64,000 nucleotides of DNA from Alcanivorax sp. (GTDB lineage Bacteria > Pseudomonadota > Gammaproteobacteria > Pseudomonadales > Alcanivoracaceae). Location of the stretch: positions 310,001 through 374,000 of the forward strand of contig CP051239.1 in the NCBI GenBank assembly GCA_017794945.1, read 5' to 3'. Under the pieces are notes generated by a model that saw only the letters and a program-made list of their open reading frames with translations, was not told the DNA's origin and did no database searches. Positions 18,847 to 26,360 of this stretch are shown here, in pieces (the first letter of the stretch is position 1; each line of letters opens with the position of its first letter). A program made the translations under genes and the position numbers.

Positions 18847-19411
18847 CCTGTCCCCGGGGAAGTTCACGCAGGAAGGCTTCCGGTTGTTCGTCCGGCAGGT
18901 TCTTCAGTGCCCCCGCCGGTGTGCCCAGGTAGACAAAGCCCACCACCTGATCCTTGTCGGCGAAGCCCAGGCGCGCCTTGACGGTTTCGTCGTTGGCCAG
19001 GTCCCCGGTGCGCCACATGGCGCCGATGCCCAGGGCGTGGGCCGCCACCATGATGTTCTGCACCGCCGCGCCCACCGCCAGCACCTGCTCCCAGGCGGGC
19101 ACCTTGTGGCCTTCGGTGATCTCCGCCACGGCGACGATGATGGTGGGCGCGCGCAACGCCTTGTTGCGGATGTTGTCGCGGGCGCACTGATCCGCCTCCG
19201 GCTGCCGGCGCAGCAGGCGCCACTCCATGATGTCGCCGAGGCGTTCGCGCTCGTCGCCCTCCAGCACCAGAAACCGCCAGGGGCGCAACATGCCGTGGTC
19301 GGGGGCGCGGATCGCCGCCGCCAGCAACTCTCTGACCTGATCGGCGGAGGGGCCGGGCTCGGTGAGGCGGGCCACGGAAACGCGGGTGTTGAGCGCGGTC
19401 AGTGTGTCCAT
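18839..19411 (-). CDS. Nitroreductase-family protein, YdjA-like
   Basis: 190 residues with the FMN-binding nitroreductase fold. The N-terminal RVSVARLTEPGPSADQVRELL and RAPDHGMLRPWRFLVLEG, and the later GIGAMWRTGD and VGFVYLGTP, match remembered E. coli YdjA, a small homodimeric NAD(P)H oxidoreductase. It is the first gene of a minus-strand group with the thioesterase and the MAPEG protein. The physiological substrate is not known in the family. Confidence 0.9.
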   Translation of the reverse strand: MDTLTALNTRVSVARLTEPGPSADQVRELLAAAIRAPDHGMLRPWRFLVLEGDERERLGDIMEWRLLRRQPEADQCARDNIRNKALRAPTIIVAVAEITEGHKVPAWEQVLAVGAAVQNIMVAAHALGIGAMWRTGDLANDETVKARLGFADKDQVVGFVYLGTPAGALKNLPDEQPEAFLRELPRGQDD

Positions 19412-19550
19412 CGGAACTCCTGTTGGCGAACGGTGACGCGCCGGCGATTGTACGGCAAAGCGGGGTTGCTTGCCTCGCCGTCGGGCGATCAGTCTTTTTT
19501 CTTAACCCACAACTGGGTAAGCTCCGGTCAAACGTCCTGATTGGCAGTGC

Positions 19551-21089
19551 ATGACTACATCCAAGAACCGCCCCCGCAAGCCCTATCTGGATCCGATGGA
19601 GCGCGCGCGCCGGCTGAGCAATTATATCCGCCTGCTTGCCTTCGTGGTGGCGGCCACGATTCTGATGGCCGGTGTCGGTCTGCAGCTTTACCCCTCCCAA
19701 TACCTGCTCGGCGTGGCCGGGCTGCTGGCCTATCCGTTACTGGTACAGACCCTGGCGGTGGTGGGCCAGCGCAAGGACCTGCTGCCGGAGCATTTTTCAC
19801 CGGTGGTGATGCAGTTGGACGCGGCCATCATCGGCGTGGCCTGCGCACTGCTGCACTTCGCGGTGGTGCCGAGCCTGGTGCTGCTGATCATCGTGCACGC
19901 CAACGCGGTGAGCAGCGGCGGCCTGCGCCCCTGGCTGCTGAACGTGCTGATGACCCTGGGCGGCGCCGCTCTGGCGTCGTTACTGCTGGGCGTGCCGCCC
20001 ACACCCACCACGGTGCCGCTGAGTGTGTCGGTGCTGTCGCTGGTGGGCCTGGGGCTGTATGTGGGCGCCAGCTCCTTCTACGCCAACCGTCAGGCACAGT
20101 TCCTGCGCCAGGCGCAGATCCGGGTGCGCGAGCAACAGCAGCAGGCGGTGGAGATGTCGCGCAAGCTGGCCAAATACCTGCCGCCGCAGATCTGGGGCTC
20201 GCTATTTTCCGGCAAGCGCGACGCCAAGCTGGAGACCCGGCGCAAACGGCTGACGGTGTTCTTCTCCGACATCAAGGGCTTCAGCGCGATCTCCGAGGAG
20301 CTGCCGCTGGATACCCTCACCCGCATGCTCAATACCTACTTGAGCGAGATGACGCGCATCGCCCTGCGCCATGGCGGCACCATCGATAAGTTCATCGGCG
20401 ACGCGGTGATGGTGTTCTTCGGCGACCCGAAAAGCGAAGGCGCCCAGGAAGACGCCTACCGGTGCGCCGCCATGGCCATCGAGATGCAACAGCACATGCG
20501 CTTTCTGCGCCAGCGCTGGCAGCGCGAGGGCATCACCCAGAAGCTGGAAATCCGCATCGGCATCAACACCGGCTATGTGACGGTGGGCAACTTCGGCACC
20601 GACAGCCGCATGGATTACACCATCCTCGGCACCGATGTGAATCTGGCCAGCCGGCTGGAATCCGCGTGCCGGCCGGGGCAGGTGCTGATCTCGGAAAGCA
20701 CCCATGAACTGATCAAGGACCGGGTGCGCTGCCGCAGTGTGGGCGAGGTGTCGGCGAAAGGCTTCAGCCGGCCGATCCCGGTGTTCGAGGCGCAGGCGCT
20801 GAAGCGCAATGCCGGCGGCAAACAACGGTTCGTGAGCGTCGCCACCACCGGGTTCGGCCTGCACATGGACCTGGAGCGCATTCACAACGTGGATAAAAAC
20901 CGCATACTGAAAGCCCTGGCACGCCCCGCCGCCGACCTGAAAAAGAAGAAACCGGTAACGGTGGATTTCGAGGCGGAGGGCTTCGCCCTGTACCTTGACT
21001 CAGCGAGCCTGGCCGACCGGGACCGGGAGAAGGTGCTGGACGTCATGGGCAAGGCGGCGGCCAAAATACAACAACAAGTACGGCTGTAG
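19551..21089 (+). CDS. Class III adenylate cyclase with N-terminal membrane sensor (CyaB-like)
   Basis: 512 residues. Residues ~25-185 form about six membrane helices, probably a MASE2-type sensor, then a short coiled linker (RQAQIRVREQQQQAVEM). The catalytic domain has the metal-binding Asp in FFSDIKGF (about residue 240) and DKFIGDAVMVFFGDP, and the transition-state Asn/Arg region TDVNLASRLE. The overall plan resembles Pseudomonas CyaB. A C-terminal extension of ~100 residues follows the cyclase domain and has no recognised fold. It probably makes cAMP in response to an envelope signal; guanylate cyclase activity is less likely but not excluded. Confidence 0.9.
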   Translation: MTTSKNRPRKPYLDPMERARRLSNYIRLLAFVVAATILMAGVGLQLYPSQYLLGVAGLLAYPLLVQTLAVVGQRKDLLPEHFSPVVMQLDAAIIGVACALLHFAVVPSLVLLIIVHANAVSSGGLRPWLLNVLMTLGGAALASLLLGVPPTPTTVPLSVSVLSLVGLGLYVGASSFYANRQAQFLRQAQIRVREQQQQAVEMSRKLAKYLPPQIWGSLFSGKRDAKLETRRKRLTVFFSDIKGFSAISEELPLDTLTRMLNTYLSEMTRIALRHGGTIDKFIGDAVMVFFGDPKSEGAQEDAYRCAAMAIEMQQHMRFLRQRWQREGITQKLEIRIGINTGYVTVGNFGTDSRMDYTILGTDVNLASRLESACRPGQVLISESTHELIKDRVRCRSVGEVSAKGFSRPIPVFEAQALKRNAGGKQRFVSVATTGFGLHMDLERIHNVDKNRILKALARPAADLKKKKPVTVDFEAEGFALYLDSASLADRDREKVLDVMGKAAAKIQQQVRL

Positions 21090-21158
21090 GTCGGGTTAGG
21101 CCGCGGGCCGTAACCCGACACGCCGATATTCGGGTTACGCTTCGCTAACCCGACCTAC
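21086..21158. repeat. REP-like double hairpin, GTCGGGTTA type
   Basis: The outer arms GTAGGTCGGGTTA (21086-21098) and TAACCCGACCTAC (21146-21158) pair perfectly. Two smaller hairpins with the same GTCGGGTTA/TAACCCGAC arms can form inside. It belongs to the same family as 13188-13217 and ends just before the AbgT ribosome site. Confidence 0.8.
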
Positions 21159-21173
21159 CCAAGGAGCTCTACT

Positions 21174-22655
21174 ATGGCCGCATCGTCATCGGGCTGGCTG
21201 GAACGTCTGGAGCGGGCCGGCAACCGCTTACCGCACCCCACCTTGCTGTTCGTCTGGTTGTGCCTGCTGATGCTGCCACTGAGCGCGCTGCTGGCGGCCA
21301 CCGGCCTGACCGCCAGCCATCCGTTGGAAGACCGGAGCATCGCGGTACGTTCGCTGCTCGACGGCGACGGGCTCACCTATCTGTTCAGCGAGATGGTCAC
21401 CAACTTCACCGGTTTCGCGCCGCTGGGCGTGGTGCTGGTGGCAATGCTGGGGCTGGGCATCGCCGAACATTCCGGCCTGCTGGGCGCCAGCCTGGCGGCG
21501 CTGGTGCGGCGGGCCTCGCACCGCACCCTGGTGGTGACAGTGGCGTTCGCCGGGGTGATGTCGAGTCTGGCGTTCGACGCCGGCTATGTGGTGCTGATTC
21601 CCCTCGCCGGCTTTCTGTTCCAGCTGGCCGGCCGCTCGCCGCTGGCCGGCATCGCCACCGCGTTCGCGGCGGTGTCCGGCGGCTACAGCGCCAACCTGCT
21701 GCTCGGGCCGGTGGACGCGGTGCTCGCCGGCCTGTCCACGGAGGCGGCGGCGATCGTCGAGCCCGAGCGCGTGGTATCGGCGGCGGGCAACTACTGGTTC
21801 ATCATCGTGTCCACGGTGCTGGTGACCGCCGTGGTGTCGCTGGTCACGGTGCGCATCACCGAGCCACGCGTGGCCGACCGGCCCGCCGACAACTATGACC
21901 AGGACCAGGCGCCGCCCATGGATCGCCGCGCCCTGGGCTGGACCCTGGCGGTGCTGGTGCTGGGCCTGGTCGCGGTGGGGCTGCTGGTGGTGCCGGCGGA
22001 CGCGCCGCTGCGCGGTGAGGATGGCGGCCTGCTGCAGTCGCCGTTCATGTCGTCGCTGGTGGTGTTGATCGCGTTGCTGGCCGGCCTGTGCGGGGCGGTC
22101 TACGGACGGGTGAGCGGCCGTTTTCGTTCCGCCGGCGGCATCATCGAGGCGATGGAAACCACCATGAGCTCCATGTCCGGTTACCTGGTGCTGATGTTCT
22201 TCGCCGCGCAGTTCGTGGCCTGGTTCAGCTACAGCCAGTTGGGGCTGGTGCTGGCCATCAAGGGCGCCGCCTGGCTGGGTGGCCTGAATCTGCCGACGGT
22301 GGCGCTGCTGCTGTTGTTCGTGGGGTTGGTGGCGCTGATCAACCTGATGATCGGCAGCGCCTCGGCCAAATGGGGCATCCTGGCGCCGGTGTTCGTGCCC
22401 ATGCTGATGCTGGTGGGCATCGACCCGGAAGCCACCCAGGCGGCCTACCGGGTGGGCGATTCCAGCACCAACATTATTACCCCGCTGATGCCCTACTTCG
22501 CTCTGGTGCTGGGCTTCGCCCGGCGCTACCGGGCCGACACCGGCATCGGCACGCTGATCGCCCTGATGCTGCCTTACAGTCTGGCGCTGTTGGCCGGCTG
22601 GTCGATGCTTCTCGGGGTGTGGATCGGCTTTGGCTGGCCGCTGGGCGCCGGCTGA
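21174..22655 (+). CDS. AbgT-family transporter
   Basis: 493 residues with many membrane helices. Family features are visible: the opening RLERAGNRLPHPTLLFVWLC, the helical hairpin AVSGGYSANLLLGPVDAVLAGLS, and the C-terminal ASAKWGILAPVFVPMLMLVG and VGDSSTNIITPLMPYFALVL. AbgT proteins import p-aminobenzoyl-glutamate or export sulfonamides (MtrF type), driven by an ion gradient. Ribosome site AAGGAG lies 9 bases before the ATG. It stands alone between repeat elements; the substrate is not determined. Confidence 0.95.
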   Translation: MAASSSGWLERLERAGNRLPHPTLLFVWLCLLMLPLSALLAATGLTASHPLEDRSIAVRSLLDGDGLTYLFSEMVTNFTGFAPLGVVLVAMLGLGIAEHSGLLGASLAALVRRASHRTLVVTVAFAGVMSSLAFDAGYVVLIPLAGFLFQLAGRSPLAGIATAFAAVSGGYSANLLLGPVDAVLAGLSTEAAAIVEPERVVSAAGNYWFIIVSTVLVTAVVSLVTVRITEPRVADRPADNYDQDQAPPMDRRALGWTLAVLVLGLVAVGLLVVPADAPLRGEDGGLLQSPFMSSLVVLIALLAGLCGAVYGRVSGRFRSAGGIIEAMETTMSSMSGYLVLMFFAAQFVAWFSYSQLGLVLAIKGAAWLGGLNLPTVALLLLFVGLVALINLMIGSASAKWGILAPVFVPMLMLVGIDPEATQAAYRVGDSSTNIITPLMPYFALVLGFARRYRADTGIGTLIALMLPYSLALLAGWSMLLGVWIGFGWPLGAG

Positions 22656-22665
22656 CGCGAGACCT

Positions 22666-22728
22666 TGTGGGACGGCCTTGTGGGAGCGGGCCTGGCCCGC
22701 GAAAGGCAAGCGAAGCTTGCCGGCGGGA
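22666..22728. repeat. REP-like element, GTGGGAGCGGGCC type
   Basis: Contains TTGTGGGAGCGGGCC/GGCCCGCGAA, followed by a second hairpin GGCAAGC/GCTTGCC. Variants occur at 29251, 41385 and 51218. It lies between the convergent AbgT and queF genes. Confidence 0.75.
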
Positions 22729-22741
22729 TACCAGAGGCATG

Positions 22742-23581
22742 CTACTGGCGGATGGTACGGCGGTTGGTCGGCGCGTCTTCGTAGTCGGAGCGGAAGGGAT
22801 TGATGTCGAGACCGCCGCGCCGGGTGAAGCGACCGTACACCGACAGGTGACGGGGCGCGCACTGGCGCTTCAGGTCGACGAACATCTGCTCAATGATCTG
22901 CTCGTGGAAGCCCTGGTGGTTACGCAACGACACCACGTAGCGCAAAAAGCTGGCCGGGCTGATGGCGGCGCCGGTGTAGCGCACCTGGACGCTGGCCCAG
23001 TCCGGCTGGTTGGTGACCGGGCAGTGGCTGCGCAGCAGGTGCGACACCAGCACGCCGTTGCGTTCCGGTCCCTGCTCGGTGAGCAGCAGCTCCGGGCGGT
23101 ACTCGAAGTCCTCGAAGGCCAGATCCAAGTGGTCGACCACATCGCCGTGGTCGTCCCAGACCGCCGCGCGGCCCGCTTCCTCCAACGTCATCACGCGCAC
23201 GTCCACGGGTGCCCCGGCCACCCGGGTCAGATCGTCGGAAATCGCTTTGATTACCGCTTCCCGGGAGGCAAAGCGGGTATTGGCGAACGAGTTCAGATAC
23301 AGCTTGAGCGACTTGGACTCGATGATGTTCGGCGAGATGCACGGCACCACCAGCTCGGCCATGGCCACCACCGGCTTGCCGCGCGGGTTGAGCCAGGACA
23401 GCTCATAGGCGTTCCATATGTCCTGGCCGTGGAACGGCAGCCGTGGCTCGCCTTCGGCGGCGGTCTCCAGGTCGAGACTCTCGCGGGCGTCCCAACGGGG
23501 CACCGGGCACAGCAACGAAGGCGTGTATTCGTCGATGAAAGCGCTGGTGCGGCCCAGCGGCGTGTCGTTGAGAAAGCTCAT
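22742..23581 (-). CDS. queF: NADPH-dependent 7-cyano-7-deazaguanine reductase (long form)
   Basis: 279 residues from the ATG at 23581. The QueF motif E88[11 protein letters not shown] and the catalytic Cys187 in [11 protein letters not shown] are both present. The length fits the two-domain (YqcD/E. coli) type in which the tunnel fold is duplicated. It reduces preQ0 to preQ1, the last soluble step before queuosine insertion into tRNA. The gene starts 6 bases after the ABC-2 permease stop on the same strand, but a functional link is not obvious. Confidence 0.96.
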   Translation of the reverse strand: MSFLNDTPLGRTSAFIDEYTPSLLCPVPRWDARESLDLETAAEGEPRLPFHGQDIWNAYELSWLNPRGKPVVAMAELVVPCISPNIIESKSLKLYLNSFANTRFASREAVIKAISDDLTRVAGAPVDVRVMTLEEAGRAAVWDDHGDVVDHLDLAFEDFEYRPELLLTEQGPERNGVLVSHLLRSHCPVTNQPDWASVQVRYTGAAISPASFLRYVVSLRNHQGFHEQIIEQMFVDLKRQCAPRHLSVYGRFTRRGGLDINPFRSDYEDAPTNRRTIRQ

Positions 23582-23586
23582 GTCGA

Positions 23587-24360
23587 TTACCCGCGAATTC
23601 CGGTGCCCCGCCGCAGCAGCCACAGCGCCAGCAAAAAGAACACTACCGTAAAGGCGAAGATAGCACCCAGGGAGGCGTATACGTTGACGTCGCTCACACC
23701 CAGCACGCCGTAACGGAAGGCATTGACCATGTAAACGATGGGGTTCACCAGGGTCACGGTGCGCCAGAATTCGGAAAGCAAATCCAGGGAATAGAACACC
23801 CCGCCCAGGTAGGTCAGCGGCGTGAGAATAAAGTTGGGAATGATGCTGATGTCATCAAAGTTGTTGGCGAAGATGGCGTTGATAAAGCCGCCCAGGGCGA
23901 ACAGCGCCGAGGTCATGGCCACCACCAGCAGGGTGATCCAGGCGTGCTGCACGTCCAGATGGGTGAAAAACAGACTCACCGTGGTGACGATGCCGCCCAC
24001 CATGATGCCGCGCACCATGCCGCCCACCACGAAGCCGGACAGAATCACGAACGGCGACATGGGCGACACCAGCATCTCCTCGATGGAGTGCTGGAACTTG
24101 GTGGAGAAAAACGAACTCACCACATTGCCGTAGCTGTTCTGGATCACGCTCATCATGATCAGGCCGGGCACGATGTACTGCATGTAATCGAAGCCGCCCA
24201 TCTCGCCGATACGGCTGCCCACCAGGTTGCCGAAGATCACGAAATACAGGGTCATGGTGATGGCCGGCGGCAGCAGCGTCTGCGGCCAGATGCGCAGGAA
24301 GCGGCGCACTTCCTTGGTGACGATGGTCAGAAAAGCGACCCATTGTTGATGCAGCGTCAT
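23587..24360 (-). CDS. ABC-2 type transporter permease, YadH-like
   Basis: 257 residues with six predicted membrane helices and the ABC-2 pattern [28 protein letters not shown], followed by [18 protein letters not shown], typical of YadH/drug- or polysaccharide-exporter permeases. Its ATG overlaps the stop of the ATPase gene by four bases. With the ATPase it forms a simple exporter of unknown substrate. Confidence 0.93.
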   Translation of the reverse strand: MTLHQQWVAFLTIVTKEVRRFLRIWPQTLLPPAITMTLYFVIFGNLVGSRIGEMGGFDYMQYIVPGLIMMSVIQNSYGNVVSSFFSTKFQHSIEEMLVSPMSPFVILSGFVVGGMVRGIMVGGIVTTVSLFFTHLDVQHAWITLLVVAMTSALFALGGFINAIFANNFDDISIIPNFILTPLTYLGGVFYSLDLLSEFWRTVTLVNPIVYMVNAFRYGVLGVSDVNVYASLGAIFAFTVVFFLLALWLLRRGTGIRG

Positions 24361-25304
24361 GGGGCGTTCTCCCGCTGCGGATTCTGTTCAGGCAGGTTCT
24401 GTTCCACCAGACGCACGAACAACTCCTCAAGACGGTTGGCTTTGTTACGCATGCTCATTACTTCGAAATTCTGCTCCGCCAGGGCCACGAACAGCCGGTT
24501 CAGGCTCTGTGTTTTCGGCACCGCCACCTCCAGGGTACCGGCGTCACGCAGGTGCACCTCGAAGCCCGGCAGTTCCGGGGCGTGGTCCACCGGCCGGGCC
24601 AGATCCAGGATGAAGGTTTCCACCTGGAGCTTTTCCAGCAGCGACTTCATGTCGGTGTTCTCGACAATGCGGCCGTGGTCGATGATGGCGATGCGGCGGC
24701 ACAGGGACTCCGCCTCTTCCAGGTAGTGGGTGGTGAGAATAATGGTGCGGCCCTCGTTGTTCAGGCCGATCAGGAAATCCCACATGGAGCGGCGCAGCTC
24801 AATGTCCACCCCGGCGGTGGGCTCGTCGAGAATCAGCAGCTCCGGTTCGTGGACCAGGGCACGGGCGATCATCAGCCGGCGCTTCATGCCCCCGGACAGG
24901 GAGCGGGCCTGGTTCTTGCGCTTGTCCCACAGCCCCAGCTTGCGCAAATACTTCTCCGCGCGCTGCCGGGCCAGCGGCGCGGGAATGCCGTAGAAGCCGG
25001 CCTGGGTGACGACGATGTCGAACACCTTCTCGAACTGGCTGAAATTGAACTCCTGGGGCACCACGCCGATCTTCTGCTTGGCCAGTTCCCGTTCCTGGTC
25101 CAGGGAGTGGCCGAGGATGGCGACCTCGCCGCCGGTCTTGTTGACCAGCGAACTGACGATCCCGATGGTGGTGGACTTGCCGGCGCCGTTGGGGCCCAGC
25201 AGCGCGAAGAAATCACCCCGCTCCACGGTCAGGTCGATGCCTTTGAGCGCCTCGACACCGTTGGCGTAGGTCTTGGTGAGATTACGAAGGGTCAGGGCAG
25301 ACAA
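24357..25304 (-). CDS. ABC-2 type transporter ATP-binding protein, YadG-like
   Basis: 315 residues: Walker A GPNGAGKSTT, signature LSGGMKRRLMIARA, Walker B LLILDEPTAGVD and switch His in LTTHYLEEAE are all intact. The C-terminal extension after about residue 220 matches YadG-type ATPases. It is translationally coupled with the permease downstream, giving an export half-pair in the inner membrane. Confidence 0.94.
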   Translation of the reverse strand: MSALTLRNLTKTYANGVEALKGIDLTVERGDFFALLGPNGAGKSTTIGIVSSLVNKTGGEVAILGHSLDQERELAKQKIGVVPQEFNFSQFEKVFDIVVTQAGFYGIPAPLARQRAEKYLRKLGLWDKRKNQARSLSGGMKRRLMIARALVHEPELLILDEPTAGVDIELRRSMWDFLIGLNNEGRTIILTTHYLEEAESLCRRIAIIDHGRIVENTDMKSLLEKLQVETFILDLARPVDHAPELPGFEVHLRDAGTLEVAVPKTQSLNRLFVALAEQNFEVMSMRNKANRLEELFVRLVEQNLPEQNPQRENAP

Positions 25305-25366
25305 ACATCACCTCGCCGGCTGCGGAAAAGATGCAAGCAACACAGATGGGGGCACCGCCGCGCGAT

Positions 25367-26041
25367 TCAAGGCAGCGCCAGTTCCCGATGCCCGTGGTGA
25401 CCGCGCCACACCCAGTGCATGCGGGCGTCCTCGAACCACACCCACAGGCCTTCCATCATCCACGGCCACTGTGCCTCGTCGATGGCGTCGCGGCCTTCCA
25501 GCTCGGCCACCAGCACGGCGAGAATGGTGTCATGGGTCACGTGCACCGCCAGTGAACCGGGCTCCGGCTCCCGCTGATACAGGTAGCCGGCCAGCTTGGC
25601 GCGGCCCGCCGCCGGCGACAGCATACCTTCGAACGGCGTTTTCAGATGCTGGTTGAGAAAGCTCAACGCCCCCATCTTGAGAAAGGTGGGCCCCACCTGG
25701 TTGATGTCTTCCACGTAGCAGCCCGGTTCCACCAGGGTCGGGTCGGTGACCACCTCCGGCATCGCCGGGATTAGGCCCGCCTCCAGGGCGCCCTCCGCCA
25801 TGGCGGTGGCGGTGTCCACACAGCGGCCCACCGGGCTGGAATAAAACGCCTGCACCGGGCGCTCCAGACGGGCGCCCCACTCGCGGGCCATCGCCACGCC
25901 CTCCGCGGTGAGCGGCAGACGGTAGTCGGCGAAGCCGTTCTTGGCCAGCTCGCGCACGGAATGCCGGGTCAACAGATGGGCCGGCCGGTGAGCCGGAAGC
26001 AGACGGATTGCATCGTGAAGGCGGGGGTGTAATCGGGCCAT
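25367..26041 (-). CDS. Histidine phosphatase superfamily protein
   Basis: 224 residues. The catalytic RHG-type motif is present as LLTRHSVRE (Gly replaced by Ser), with a later catalytic His in VTHDTILAVLVAEL. Between them, FYSSPVGRCVDTATAMAEG is the usual phosphopocket region. The pattern suits the acid-phosphatase-like/small branch of the superfamily. The gene is 60 bases beyond the ABC ATPase start and is a separate minus-strand gene. Substrate unknown. Confidence 0.85.
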   Translation of the reverse strand: MARLHPRLHDAIRLLPAHRPAHLLTRHSVRELAKNGFADYRLPLTAEGVAMAREWGARLERPVQAFYSSPVGRCVDTATAMAEGALEAGLIPAMPEVVTDPTLVEPGCYVEDINQVGPTFLKMGALSFLNQHLKTPFEGMLSPAAGRAKLAGYLYQREPEPGSLAVHVTHDTILAVLVAELEGRDAIDEAQWPWMMEGLWVWFEDARMHWVWRGHHGHRELALP

Positions 26042-26117
26042 GGTCCCTCTCTAAGACTGCTTCATGGTACGGCCCCGGGGAGGCACTGCCAAGCTCGCTG
26101 CTTGGACTCCGTAGCCC

Positions 26118-26241
26118 GGCGCGTTCTTGGTGCCCGTGTCCAGGACCCGCCGTGAATACGTCCCTGTAGGCTTGCCGCAGCGGCGGACCGGATCGGCTCC
26201 CTGCCTCACACAGTCCTGGACACGGGCACCAAGAACGCGCC
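26118..26241. repeat. Long hairpin element, copy A
   Basis: The perfect 29-base arms 26118-26146 and 26213-26241 enclose a 66-base loop that starts with CCGCCGTGAATACGTCCCTG. This loop start matches copies C and D. The left flank has TGGACTCCGTAGCC, like copy B. The stem sequence itself differs from the other copies. There is no T-run, so it is not a standard terminator. It occupies most of the 319-base gap before the autotransporter; the rest holds nothing I recognise. Confidence 0.9.
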
Positions 26242-26360
26242 TCCCGAGTGAAGCCAGCCGTCAAGCGGTGCTACAAGCCCCCTCCCCTATTTAAGGGATA
26301 CCAGTCGCCCGCCTCGCATGATGTATTCCTCCGATTCGAAAAATGAAGGGGGGAACCATC

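Noticed and set aside
21228..22862. A 544-residue minus-strand frame opposite the AbgT gene, and a similar 725-residue one opposite metE.
   Set aside because: Both have the His/Gln/Arg-rich composition of antisense frames in GC-rich DNA; the plus-strand genes are clearly real.
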